Positions 55,467 to 64,000 of a stretch of DNA of 64,000 nucleotides are shown here, in pieces (within the stretch, counting starts at the first letter, position 1; every line of letters begins with the position of its first letter). The notes under the pieces were generated by a model that worked only from the letters and a program-made list of their open reading frames with translations, did no database searches and was not told the origin of the DNA. Both the position numbers and the translations under genes were made by a program. Source of the DNA: Oscillospiraceae bacterium (GTDB lineage: Bacteria > Bacillota > Clostridia > Oscillospirales > Ruminococcaceae); assembly GCA_009777725.1 (NCBI GenBank), contig WRLG01000014.1:1-64000 (forward strand), written 5' to 3'.

Positions 55467-56143
55467 TTATAGCCGATACCGTGAACTGTTTTAATAAACC
55501 TCGGCTTTGAGGGTTCGTCCTCTAATTTGGAACGCAATCTGCGGATAGAAACCGAGAGTGCGTTTTCGTCAACATACTCCGTTCCGTCCTGCCAGAGCCG
55601 TTCCGATAATCGTTCACGGGTGAGGATTTGCCCTTTGTTGGAATAGAGCAGTTGCAATAACTTTGCTTCGGTTTTTGATAGCTCAACCACTTTTCCGTTT
55701 TTTTCAAAGTGCTGTTTTTCAAAGTCAAACACAAATTCGCCGTCAGCCTTGCAGTCCAAGCCGCCGACAGCTAAACCACCCCGCCGCAACAACGCATCGA
55801 TTCTGGCACGAAGCACGGCAAGGGAAAACGGCTTTGTAACATAATCGTCCGCACCTGCTTGCAGCCCTGTCACCATATCAATTTCGGTATCATTTGCCGT
55901 CAGCATAAGAACGGGCGAGCCGAAACCTGCCGCCCGAATTTCCCTGCAAAAATCAACACCCGAGCCGTCCGGCAAGTTGACATCAAGCACAATTAAACCG
56001 AAAAAATCCGGCGCAGATTCTTTTATAACAGCTTTTGCATTGCCAATATTAGGCACAAGGGTAAACTGCCTGTTTGGAGCGGCAAGTGCCAGCTCAATCC
56101 CTTTGCATAATGCCATGTCGTCTTCAAGTATTAAAATATTCAT
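55448..56143 (-). CDS. OmpR-family response regulator
   Basis: ILILEDDMAL...LIVLDVNLPDGSG...ADDYVTKPF; winged-helix C terminus. Confidence 0.94.
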   Translation of the reverse strand: MNILILEDDMALCKGIELALAAPNRQFTLVPNIGNAKAVIKESAPDFFGLIVLDVNLPDGSGVDFCREIRAAGFGSPVLMLTANDTEIDMVTGLQAGADDYVTKPFSLAVLRARIDALLRRGGLAVGGLDCKADGEFVFDFEKQHFEKNGKVVELSKTEAKLLQLLYSNKGQILTRERLSERLWQDGTEYVDENALSVSIRRLRSKLEDEPSKPRFIKTVHGIGYKWAVIL

Positions 56144-56306
56144 AGTGATATTATAGCATATTTTTTGCGGGAGTTCAATGGTTTTTTTATTTTTGACAAC
56201 CTTGAAAAGAAAAAGCTACAGTCTATAGCTTTTAGGGACAAGCTTTTTTTACACTAAAAATTATTAATTTTTTATAGATTTTTTTTAAATTTTCCCTCAA
56301 AACCAC

Positions 56307-56335
56307 TTGACATACCCAAACAGATAGTGTATAAT
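56307..56335 (+). promoter_or_regulatory. Consensus sigma-A promoter of the sulfur/encapsulin operon
   Basis: TTGACA - 17 bp - TATAAT. Confidence 0.85.
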
Positions 56336-56403
56336 ATTTTTAACATACCAAACTTATATGTTTTATAGGGTTATTGGCTACGGAAACGAGGAGGCTGGGA
56401 GCA

Positions 56404-57288
56404 GTGAGTATTTTAGATTGCGTTGGGAATACGCCTTTACTTGAAATAAAGATGGACGGCAGCCGCATTTACGCCAAGGCGGAATATTTTAATCCGAGCG
56501 GCTCGGTTAAGGATAGGGCGGCTAAAAATATGTTGCTTGAAGCAATTAGCGACGGGCGGCTGACGGCGGGTAAGACCATACTCGATTCAACCAGCGGCAA
56601 TACCGGGATTGCTTACGCCATGTTCGGGGCGGCTTTGGGCTATAAGGTTACGCTCTGCCTGCCCGCAAACGCAAGCTTAGAACGCAAGAAAATCCTCAAA
56701 GCTTACGGGGCTGAAATCATCGAAACTGACCCGCTCGAAAGCTCCGACGGTGCATACTTGAAAGCCCTTGAAATCGCAAAAGCAAAGCCCGATAAATATT
56801 TTTTCCCCGACCAGTATAACAACGAAGCTAACTGGAAAGCACATTATTACACGACTGCACCCGAAATCATAGAGCAAACAAGCGGCGGCATAACTCATTT
56901 TGTCGCAGGAGCAGGGACTTCCGGGACTTTTACGGGGATTGCAAAGCGGCTCAAAGAGGACAAGCCCGATACAATTATAACCCTCATGCAACCCGATTCG
57001 CCTTTTCACGGCTTGGAGGGGATGAAGCATATGGAAACCACTATAAAACCGGGATTTTTCAATCGTGACATAGCCGATTGCGAAATTGAAGTTGGTACGG
57101 AAGAGGCGTATAATATGGCTCGGCGGCTTGCCAAAGAAGCGGGGATTTTCGTGGGGGTTAGCGCGGGGGCAAATGTTTGTGCCGCTTTGGAGATTGCCAA
57201 AACTGCCCCGAAGGATTCCGTCATAGTGACGATTTTGTGTGACAACGGATACCGATATTTAACAGAGCCGATTTGGAGGGACTTATGA
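56404..57288 (+). CDS. Cysteine synthase
   Basis: YFNPSGSVKDRAAKNM, STSGNTGIAYA, GAGTSGTFTG, GVSAGANVCAAL; GTG start after GAGGAGG. Confidence 0.92.
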   Translation: MSILDCVGNTPLLEIKMDGSRIYAKAEYFNPSGSVKDRAAKNMLLEAISDGRLTAGKTILDSTSGNTGIAYAMFGAALGYKVTLCLPANASLERKKILKAYGAEIIETDPLESSDGAYLKALEIAKAKPDKYFFPDQYNNEANWKAHYYTTAPEIIEQTSGGITHFVAGAGTSGTFTGIAKRLKEDKPDTIITLMQPDSPFHGLEGMKHMETTIKPGFFNRDIADCEIEVGTEEAYNMARRLAKEAGIFVGVSAGANVCAALEIAKTAPKDSVIVTILCDNGYRYLTEPIWRDL

Positions 57289-57707
57289 TTTATTTATCCG
57301 AAGAAATTAAAAGCCTAATAAAAACAGAGGGCGAAAAGGCGTATCCCAATGAGTGTTGCGGGGTTGTTTACGGCAATTACGGCGACTGTAAAAAAGCAAT
57401 AAGTATTGAACCGATTGTAAACGCAAGCGAGGGCGGCGAGCAGTATCACAGATTTTTAATCACGGCTGAGGCTATGCTTAATGCCGAATTGAGGGCGAGG
57501 GAACTAAAGCTTGATATATTAGGATTTTATCACTCGCACCCCGACCACCCCGCCGCACCTTCCGAATATGACCGTGAACACGCATTGCCGTTTTATTCCT
57601 ATATAATAGTATCGGTGGCAAACGGCAAGGCAGGGGATTTTACAAGCTGGGAGTTATCAAGCGACAGGGAGAATTTTTTCTCTGAAGAAATAAGGGAGAT
57701 GAACTAA
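57288..57707 (+). CDS. Mec/M67-like JAMM metallopeptidase
   Basis: NECCGVVYG, LGFYHSHPDHPAAPSEYD JAMM motif; start codon overlaps or abuts the cysteine synthase stop. Confidence 0.88.
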   Translation: MYLSEEIKSLIKTEGEKAYPNECCGVVYGNYGDCKKAISIEPIVNASEGGEQYHRFLITAEAMLNAELRARELKLDILGFYHSHPDHPAAPSEYDREHALPFYSYIIVSVANGKAGDFTSWELSSDRENFFSEEIREMN

Positions 57708-57708
57708 A

Positions 57709-59124
57709 ATGGCAATTACAATTTTGATTCCAACGGCATTGCGTTCTTTTACGGAGCGAAATTCAGAAGTTGCGGCACAGGGAGCGACGGCAGGGGCGGC
57801 TCTGCAAGATTTGGCGAATACATATCCGGCTATAAAAAAGCACCTGTTTCTTGATGAGGAAAACTTGCGGGATTTTGTCAATGTTTTCCTCGGCTCTGAT
57901 AACATCAAGAATTTGCAGGGGCTTGGAACTCCGCTAAAGGACGGCGATGTTCTGATGATTGTCCCGGCGATTGCGGGCGGGAATTTAACCAATGAAGAAA
58001 TCGCCCGCTATTCACGGCACTTGCTCCTGCCGGAAATCGGCATTGAGGGGCAGAAAAAACTCAAAGCCGCAAAGGTTTTGATTATCGGTACAGGCGGGCT
58101 GGGTTCGCCGCTTGCCCTGTACTTAGCGGCGGCGGGCGTTGGGACAATCGGGCTTGTTGACTTTGATTTTGTTGACGAATCAAATCTGCAACGGCAGATT
58201 ATTCACGGTGTCAAAGACGTGGGCAGACCGAAAGTTGCCTCGGCAAAAGACAGGCTTAAATCTATAAATCAGCATATTAATGTTGTCACTTATAACGAGC
58301 AACTTTCAAGCGAAAATGCCCTTGATATTATCAAAGAGTTTGACATAGTCGCCGATGGCACGGATAATTATCAAACTCGCTATATCGTCAACGACGCTTG
58401 CAAATTTTTGGGCAAGCCGAATGTTTACGGCTCTGTGTTTCAGTTTGAGGGGCAGGTCAGCGTGTTTTATGCGGGGAAAGGTCCTTGTTATCGCTGTTTG
58501 TATCCATCGCCGCCGCCGCCCGGGCTTGTTCCGTCATGTGCGGAGGGCGGAGTTTTGGGGGTGTTGCCGGGGATTGTCGGAACTTTGCAGGCAAGCGAGG
58601 TTATCAAGCTGATTGTCGGCGGCGGGAAACCGCTAATCGGCAAATTGCTTACGTTCGACGCTTGGAATATGCGGTTTAATGAGTTAAATCTCGAAAAATC
58701 CCATAACTGCCCGCTTTGCGGCGACAACCCGACAATCACGCAAGTCGGAAGCGATGAGTATTACTGCGAATTTTGCGGCATGAATAACAAGCAAGAAAAG
58801 CCTGTTTTCGGGATTACGCCGACAGAATTAAAAGAACGGCTTGACAGCGGCGACAAAATCACAATCATTGACATCAGAGAACCACATGAGCGGGCAATCG
58901 TCAAATTCCCCGGAGCGACTGCAATCCCGCCGGGGCAACTCGTCCGCCGAATAGACGAACTAAACCCAAAAATCGACACCGTGATTATCTGCAAAGAAGG
59001 CAAAAAGAGCGTTCTTTCAATCGAAGATTTGCAGGAAGCAGGCTACAGCGGCAAACTTTTAAACCTGTTGGACGGCATTAACGGTTGGGCAAGAGAAGTA
59101 GATAATACGCTACCAACGTATTAA
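57709..59124 (+). CDS. Fusion: MoaD/ThiS/CysO-like sulfur carrier + ThiF/MoeB E1-like adenylyltransferase + rhodanese
   Basis: N-terminal ubiquitin-like ...DGDVLMIVPAIAGG; IIGTGGLGSPLALYLAAAGVGTIGLVDFD; C-terminal IDIREPHE...VIICKEGKKS. Confidence 0.92.
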   Translation: MAITILIPTALRSFTERNSEVAAQGATAGAALQDLANTYPAIKKHLFLDEENLRDFVNVFLGSDNIKNLQGLGTPLKDGDVLMIVPAIAGGNLTNEEIARYSRHLLLPEIGIEGQKKLKAAKVLIIGTGGLGSPLALYLAAAGVGTIGLVDFDFVDESNLQRQIIHGVKDVGRPKVASAKDRLKSINQHINVVTYNEQLSSENALDIIKEFDIVADGTDNYQTRYIVNDACKFLGKPNVYGSVFQFEGQVSVFYAGKGPCYRCLYPSPPPPGLVPSCAEGGVLGVLPGIVGTLQASEVIKLIVGGGKPLIGKLLTFDAWNMRFNELNLEKSHNCPLCGDNPTITQVGSDEYYCEFCGMNNKQEKPVFGITPTELKERLDSGDKITIIDIREPHERAIVKFPGATAIPPGQLVRRIDELNPKIDTVIICKEGKKSVLSIEDLQEAGYSGKLLNLLDGINGWAREVDNTLPTY

Positions 59125-59163
59125 CAGTTAGTAATAAAAATTTATAATAAGGGAGTAATTAAA

Positions 59164-60105
59164 ATGGCAGAGAACAAATTGAACTCATTGGGCGGGCTTG
59201 CCGCTTATCAACTGGCGGACGTTGCAAAAACACAGGCACAATTCGGGGCGATTACACCGAGGTGGTTGACGAAATTCCTCGAATTTAAGGGGCTTGAAAG
59301 CGGGATTTACAGGGTGAACAAAGTAGTCGAGGGCGACACGCCGCTTGACGTGCTTTGCTCAACTAAGAGAAAGGGCGCTGAAATCCCGGAGGGTTTTGTC
59401 GAATACCAGACCAAACCGATGGAATACATACTGAACAATATCTCAACAATCGTAAACGTAAACTCGGCAGTACAGGACGTTTTTTCACAGCCCTATGACC
59501 AGACAAAAGAGCAACTGCGGCTTGCAATCGAGAGTTTGCGGGAGCGGCAGGAAAGTCAGATTATTAATAATGATGATTACGGGCTTCTCAAAAATGCCGC
59601 CGATTCGCAAAGAATCAGCACAAGGAAAGGTGCGCCGACCCCCGATGATTTAGACGAGCTAATCTCAAAAGTTTGGAAAGAGCCGGGCTTTTTCTTGGCT
59701 CACCCGAGGGCGATTGCGGCATTTGAGCGTGAGTGCACGAGGCGTGGTGTGCCGCCTGTTACGGCGAGTATCTACGGCGGGACATTTATATTATGGCGTG
59801 GAATCCCTCTTATTCCTACCGATAAGTTGTTTGTGGACGGGCTGAAAAATCCCAAAGGCAAGGGCGGCAAGACTAATATTCTGCTCCTGCGTTCAGGCGA
59901 GGCAAAGCGAGGCGTTGTCGGGTTGTATCAAGCGGGTCTTGAAGCCGAGGGCGGACGAGGGCTTTCGATCCGTTTCAGAGGGGTTGACAATAAGGGAATC
60001 GGCTCATATCTCTTGAATCTCTACTGCTCCGCCGCCATTTTAGCGGACGATGCAGTCGGCGTTCTTGAAGATGTTGAAGTGGGTGAATACTATGACTACA
60101 GCTAA
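59164..60105 (+). CDS. Family 2A encapsulin shell protein (SrpI-like)
   Basis: RWLTKFLEFKGLESGIYRVNKVVEG...FVEYQTKPMEYILNNISTIVNVNSAVQDVFSQPYDQTKEQLRLAIESLRERQESQIINN; followed by a cysteine desulfurase. Confidence 0.85.
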   Translation: MAENKLNSLGGLAAYQLADVAKTQAQFGAITPRWLTKFLEFKGLESGIYRVNKVVEGDTPLDVLCSTKRKGAEIPEGFVEYQTKPMEYILNNISTIVNVNSAVQDVFSQPYDQTKEQLRLAIESLRERQESQIINNDDYGLLKNAADSQRISTRKGAPTPDDLDELISKVWKEPGFFLAHPRAIAAFERECTRRGVPPVTASIYGGTFILWRGIPLIPTDKLFVDGLKNPKGKGGKTNILLLRSGEAKRGVVGLYQAGLEAEGGRGLSIRFRGVDNKGIGSYLLNLYCSAAILADDAVGVLEDVEVGEYYDYS

Positions 60106-61432
60106 TTCGGAATTGAACTTTTTTGAAACTTTAATTAAGGATTTAGCAAGCGAAGAGGCGGCGAAAGAAACGGCTTTGTATTCTCCTGTTATTGCACCGT
60201 ACTACAATAATAACTATGTCGGCGGTGTAAGTGTTGACAAAATTCGTGCAGATTTTCCTATACTTTCGGAAAAAATAAACGGCAATCCTCTGATTTGGTT
60301 TGACAATGGGGCGACTACCCAAAAGCCCCGCCAAGTCATAGAGCGGCTCAAATATTATTACGAACATGAAAATTCCAATGTCCACAGGGCGGCACATGAA
60401 CTGGCGGCTCGTTCGACAGATGCGTATGAAGCGGCAAGGGAAAAAGTCGCCGATTTCATAGGAGCGGCTGCGGAAAACATAGTTTTCGTTCGTGGTACTA
60501 CCGAGGGAATTAACCTTGTCGCTCACAGTTATGTCAAGCCGCTCTTAGACCCAAACAGCGAAATAATCCTCACCATGCTTGAACATCATGCTAACATAGT
60601 GCCTTGGCAAATAATCGCCGCCGAAACAGGGGCAAAAATAAAAGTCGCCCCTGTTGACGAAACGGGGCAGATTATCCTTTCGGAATATGAAAAGCTGTTC
60701 AATCGCAACACGAAATTCGCCGCAGTAACGCAGGTTTCAAACGCACTCGGGACGATTACGCCTGTGCATGAAATGGTGCAAATCGCCCATCGGCACGGCG
60801 TGCGGATTTTGGTTGATGGGGCGCAGTCCATCTCTCATATTCCGGTAAACGTAACTGCTCTTGATGCTGATTTCTTCGTATTTTCAGGGCATAAAATCTA
60901 TGCCCCGACAGGGATAGGTGCTGTTTACGGCAAGAAAGAACTGCTCGAAATTGCCGGACCCTATCAAGGCGGCGGCAATATGATTAAAGACGTAACTTTC
61001 GAGAGAACTGTCTACAACCCTGCCCCGCTGAAATTCGAGGCAGGAACAGGGAGCATCGCCGATGCCGTCGGATTAGGGGCGGCTTTAGATTATGTCAGCG
61101 AATTAGGCTTGACGAATATTCTCAAATATGAGCATGATTTGCTGGCTTACGGGACGGCGGAACTGGGCAAGATAAGCGGCGTAAAATTTATCGGAACTGC
61201 CGCCGAGAAAACAAGCGTTTTATCATTTATACTTGACGGATTTACAACAGAGCAGGTCGGCAAATATCTCAATCATTACGGCATAGCCGTCCGCACCGGG
61301 CATCATTGCGCTCAACCTATATTGCGGCACTTCGGCGTGGAATCAACCATACGCCCGACTTTTGCGTTTTATAATACTTTTGAGGAGATTGATGTTATGG
61401 TTTCGGCGATTCGGGAGCTTGCAGGACGTTAA
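60092..61432 (+). CDS. SufS-like cysteine desulfurase with N-terminal extension, putative encapsulin cargo
   Basis: Approx. 50-aa N-terminal extension before IRADFPIL; FSGHKIYAPTGIGAVYGKKELL, RTGHHCAQPILRHFG. Confidence 0.92.
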   Translation: MTTANSELNFFETLIKDLASEEAAKETALYSPVIAPYYNNNYVGGVSVDKIRADFPILSEKINGNPLIWFDNGATTQKPRQVIERLKYYYEHENSNVHRAAHELAARSTDAYEAAREKVADFIGAAAENIVFVRGTTEGINLVAHSYVKPLLDPNSEIILTMLEHHANIVPWQIIAAETGAKIKVAPVDETGQIILSEYEKLFNRNTKFAAVTQVSNALGTITPVHEMVQIAHRHGVRILVDGAQSISHIPVNVTALDADFFVFSGHKIYAPTGIGAVYGKKELLEIAGPYQGGGNMIKDVTFERTVYNPAPLKFEAGTGSIADAVGLGAALDYVSELGLTNILKYEHDLLAYGTAELGKISGVKFIGTAAEKTSVLSFILDGFTTEQVGKYLNHYGIAVRTGHHCAQPILRHFGVESTIRPTFAFYNTFEEIDVMVSAIRELAGR

Positions 61433-62094
61433 CTGCCAACCGCCAAAATCCCGTCCTTCATTCTATAAACAACATCTGCAATTTCGGCAACCTCTAAATC
61501 GTGAGTAACAATGATAATGCAGTATCCCTCGTTATGGGCAAGTATTTGAAGTATATTCATAATATTCTTTGTGTTGGCGGCATCAAGGCTTCCTGTCAGC
61601 TCATCGGCGAGAATCGTTTTCGCGCCCGCCGCAAGGCTTCTCGCTATTGCCACTCTCTGCTGTTCGCCGCCCGATAATTTAGAGGGGAAACGCCTCATCT
61701 GCTCCTTGGAAATGCCAACGCTTATCAAAAGCTTCTCCGCCCTCAGCTTGGCTTCAACAGGCTTTGCCCCGCATAATTCAAGCGGATAGCAGACGTTTTC
61801 CATAACCGTCAAAAGCGGGAATAGGTTAAACGCTTGAAAGACCATAGCAATACTCTCTCTGCGGTATCTGTCCAAATCAATTTGGGAAAGATTCTTTTCA
61901 TCAAATTCCGCTTTGCCCTGTGTCGGAAAATCAAGCCCCGCTAATATGGATAAAAGTGTTGACTTTCCCGAACCCGAAGGACCGACTATTGCATATAATT
62001 TACCCTGCTCAAACTTACAGTTTACGTTTGAAACAGAGGGCTTTTTTGCACCCTTGTAAGTATAGGATACGTTTGATAATGATAATGTCGGCAT
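61429..62094 (-). CDS. ABC transporter ATP-binding protein
   Basis: AIVGPSGSGKSTLLSILAG, LSGGEQQRVAIARSLAAGAKTILADELTGSLD. Confidence 0.94.
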   Translation of the reverse strand: MPTLSLSNVSYTYKGAKKPSVSNVNCKFEQGKLYAIVGPSGSGKSTLLSILAGLDFPTQGKAEFDEKNLSQIDLDRYRRESIAMVFQAFNLFPLLTVMENVCYPLELCGAKPVEAKLRAEKLLISVGISKEQMRRFPSKLSGGEQQRVAIARSLAAGAKTILADELTGSLDAANTKNIMNILQILAHNEGYCIIIVTHDLEVAEIADVVYRMKDGILAVGS

Positions 62095-62107
62095 AATATT
62101 CCCCTTT

Positions 62108-64000
62108 CTATTCTTTGACTTGCAACAAATCCAAAGCCCTGCGTTTGGTAATTAAAATTGCCGCTGTTGCCGATGATAAAATGCAAGTGCAAAGATATAA
62201 TCCGCCGCATAATAAAAGCGTGTTTATGCTTTTGAAAAACAACTCCGAATGATAGATTACCAATGCAATTGCGGATACTATTATTCCGAATATGCAAAGG
62301 GCGATTTGCTCTGCGGCAAGCATGATTCGGGCGCGGCATTTGGTCGTTCCGAGTATCCGCATAATCAACGCTCTTTCACGGCTCAAAAGTGTAACATTAG
62401 CACTAGGTGCAATGCCAAGCTCGCCTGCTAAACCACTGCCGATAACAATTAGCCTTGATTCGATGCTGCCTTGATTAAACAAACCTTCGCCGTAACCGTC
62501 GCCGTACCAAACGTCGTATTCCGCTTCCGATTTTTCGCTCACTAATCTGTCAAAATCATTAGTGACGTTTAATGAGTACCCCGCTTCACCCAGTTCGCCG
62601 TTTACGATTACGCCGAATCCGCCGCTGTAGTATAAATTATCCGTAAGCGCGGATTTTTCCGCTTCCGTAATATTGCTTGATGAGAAGTTTGAGAGAATCC
62701 CCTTGACTTCAATCTGCTCAAACATTTCAACATATGACAATTTTATTATGTTGAGCAACCCGCAAGCTCCCGTTAAAAGCATAGCTAAAACTACCGCAAT
62801 CACGGATTTTAGTTTTGAACGCCGAATATGCTTTGCAGTATACCCCGCAATATGTAAAGCGGCAGGTTCTGCGTTTAACTTCGGCATTGGCGGCATTATA
62901 AATTCAGTGATGATTTTTATGTTGCCGCTGTCGTCTATTTTTGCTTTGCTTGCTTTTACTTTTTTATTACCTTGCAACAAATCGAGGATTGATGTTTTGG
63001 AAAGTCGGCGCAAAAACAAGGCGGATATGAAAGTAATCAATATAATTACCGCAAGCAAGCATAAAATCAAGGTGTGAATCGGCAATGAACTGTCGGGAAC
63101 ATATTCGGCGGCAATTTCAGCTAAGTTTTCAACTGCTGATTTAACGGCGTTATCAGCATAGAAAGTGCCAATGATTCCTCCTAAAGGAACGGAAATTGCA
63201 GTCATTATTATAAGCGGTAAGGCAAGGGCGTTTCGTGCTTTCTTCGCGGGTACTCCCAAAGCCCTCATCACGGCAAAGCTTTTCTTTTCCTTTGCTATAT
63301 ACAGATAAATCGCAAGTGTAAATGCAATAGCACAAGCGAGCAAAAAGAACGCCGTTGTCATCAGCGACATTGCTTGCCCCATATTCACATTGTCTGCAAT
63401 TGCAAGCCAGCCTTTATCCGAAAAGCGGATTTTATGATGAATCCCCATACCGCTTACAAGCGGAGTTGCTTGCTCATAAAGCGCTTTTATATCAAAGGGG
63501 TTATCGACAACAACGCTGAATTCGCCGGGATAAACATTATGCTCTGCGGGGACTTCAAGCGGCAAAAGTGTTGACGGAACAAATACGGTATTCGGCGAAT
63601 AACCCCACCAAACCCATTGTTCACGCATATACTTAGGGTCAATATCCGTATAAAAACCTACGATTTCCAACATGGCGGTTTGGGCTGTTTCCCCAAGGCG
63701 TTCGGGGATTACTGCCATTGCACCCATTTCGGAATGTTGCATTAACAGTTTATTGTGTAAATCAACAGTGATTTTATCGCCTATGTTAAGATTGTTTATT
63801 TCGGCAAGTGTGTAATTTATTACGCAGACATTTTTGCCTTTGTCATCGGGAGCAATCGCCCTGCCCTCACGAATCATCATTGCCCCCTCGTTAAAGCGCG
63901 GGATTGAGAGCATATCGGACGTGTAGACAATATCAAAGGTTTTCAAATCCCTGTCGGTAATTTCTATTATTTCTTTCAGCCGTGAAAATTCTTCTGTTTC
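62108..64000 (-). CDS. FtsX-like ABC transporter permease (partial, runs off the window)
   Basis: Continues the ABC operon; MRALGVPAKKARNAL and ILGTTKCRARIMLAAEQIALCIFG; frame appears open to the window end. Confidence 0.85.
   Translation of the reverse strand, partial: ETEEFSRLKEIIEITDRDLKTFDIVYTSDMLSIPRFNEGAMMIREGRAIAPDDKGKNVCVINYTLAEINNLNIGDKITVDLHNKLLMQHSEMGAMAVIPERLGETAQTAMLEIVGFYTDIDPKYMREQWVWWGYSPNTVFVPSTLLPLEVPAEHNVYPGEFSVVVDNPFDIKALYEQATPLVSGMGIHHKIRFSDKGWLAIADNVNMGQAMSLMTTAFFLLACAIAFTLAIYLYIAKEKKSFAVMRALGVPAKKARNALALPLIIMTAISVPLGGIIGTFYADNAVKSAVENLAEIAAEYVPDSSLPIHTLILCLLAVIILITFISALFLRRLSKTSILDLLQGNKKVKASKAKIDDSGNIKIITEFIMPPMPKLNAEPAALHIAGYTAKHIRRSKLKSVIAVVLAMLLTGACGLLNIIKLSYVEMFEQIEVKGILSNFSSSNITEAEKSALTDNLYYSGGFGVIVNGELGEAGYSLNVTNDFDRLVSEKSEAEYDVWYGDGYGEGLFNQGSIESRLIVIGSGLAGELGIAPSANVTLLSRERALIMRILGTTKCRARIMLAAEQIALCIFGIIVSAIALVIYHSELFFKSINTLLLCGGLYLCTCILSSATAAILITKRRALDLLQVKE

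Overview
The window looks like a Clostridia-type Firmicutes chromosome; a spoIIAA-spoIIAB-sigF operon points to a spore-former. It carries a ~29 kb integrative/mobilizable element (about 6368-35626) inserted in the 3' half of an initiator tRNA-fMet gene. The element has 47-bp direct-repeat att sites, 11-bp candidate integrase arm sites, a tyrosine integrase, a MobV-type relaxase and a coupling-protein-like ATPase.

The main find is the element's cargo (14.0-31.1 kb), a candidate conflict/sensing system. It combines a diversity-generating retroelement (DGR: reverse transcriptase plus Avd-like protein) with five paralogous variable proteins, each ending in a WWLRSPG...GVRPALW C-terminal domain. 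Between and around these sit a TerY-P-like triad (kinase, vWA, PP2C), another vWA protein, a transglutaminase-like protein and an HNH-like protein. There is also a TerY paralog with a damaged MIDAS that is fused to the same N-terminal domain as the variable proteins, and two T4CP/HerA-like ATPases, one lacking a recognisable Walker A. The five variable regions show the NNY/adenine-substitution signature of DGR mutagenesis. I could not find a template repeat in the window.

Other notable loci: a family-2A-encapsulin / cysteine-desulfurase operon with cysteine synthase, a Mec-like JAMM peptidase and a CysO-ThiF-rhodanese fusion (56.4-61.4 kb); terminase small and large subunit genes separated by a toxin-antitoxin and regulatory island (41.9-49.6 kb); a GT2 protein with three tandem glycosyltransferase modules; and a short MITE-like element. 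All calls come from reading the sequence and the supplied ORF track; no database search was run.
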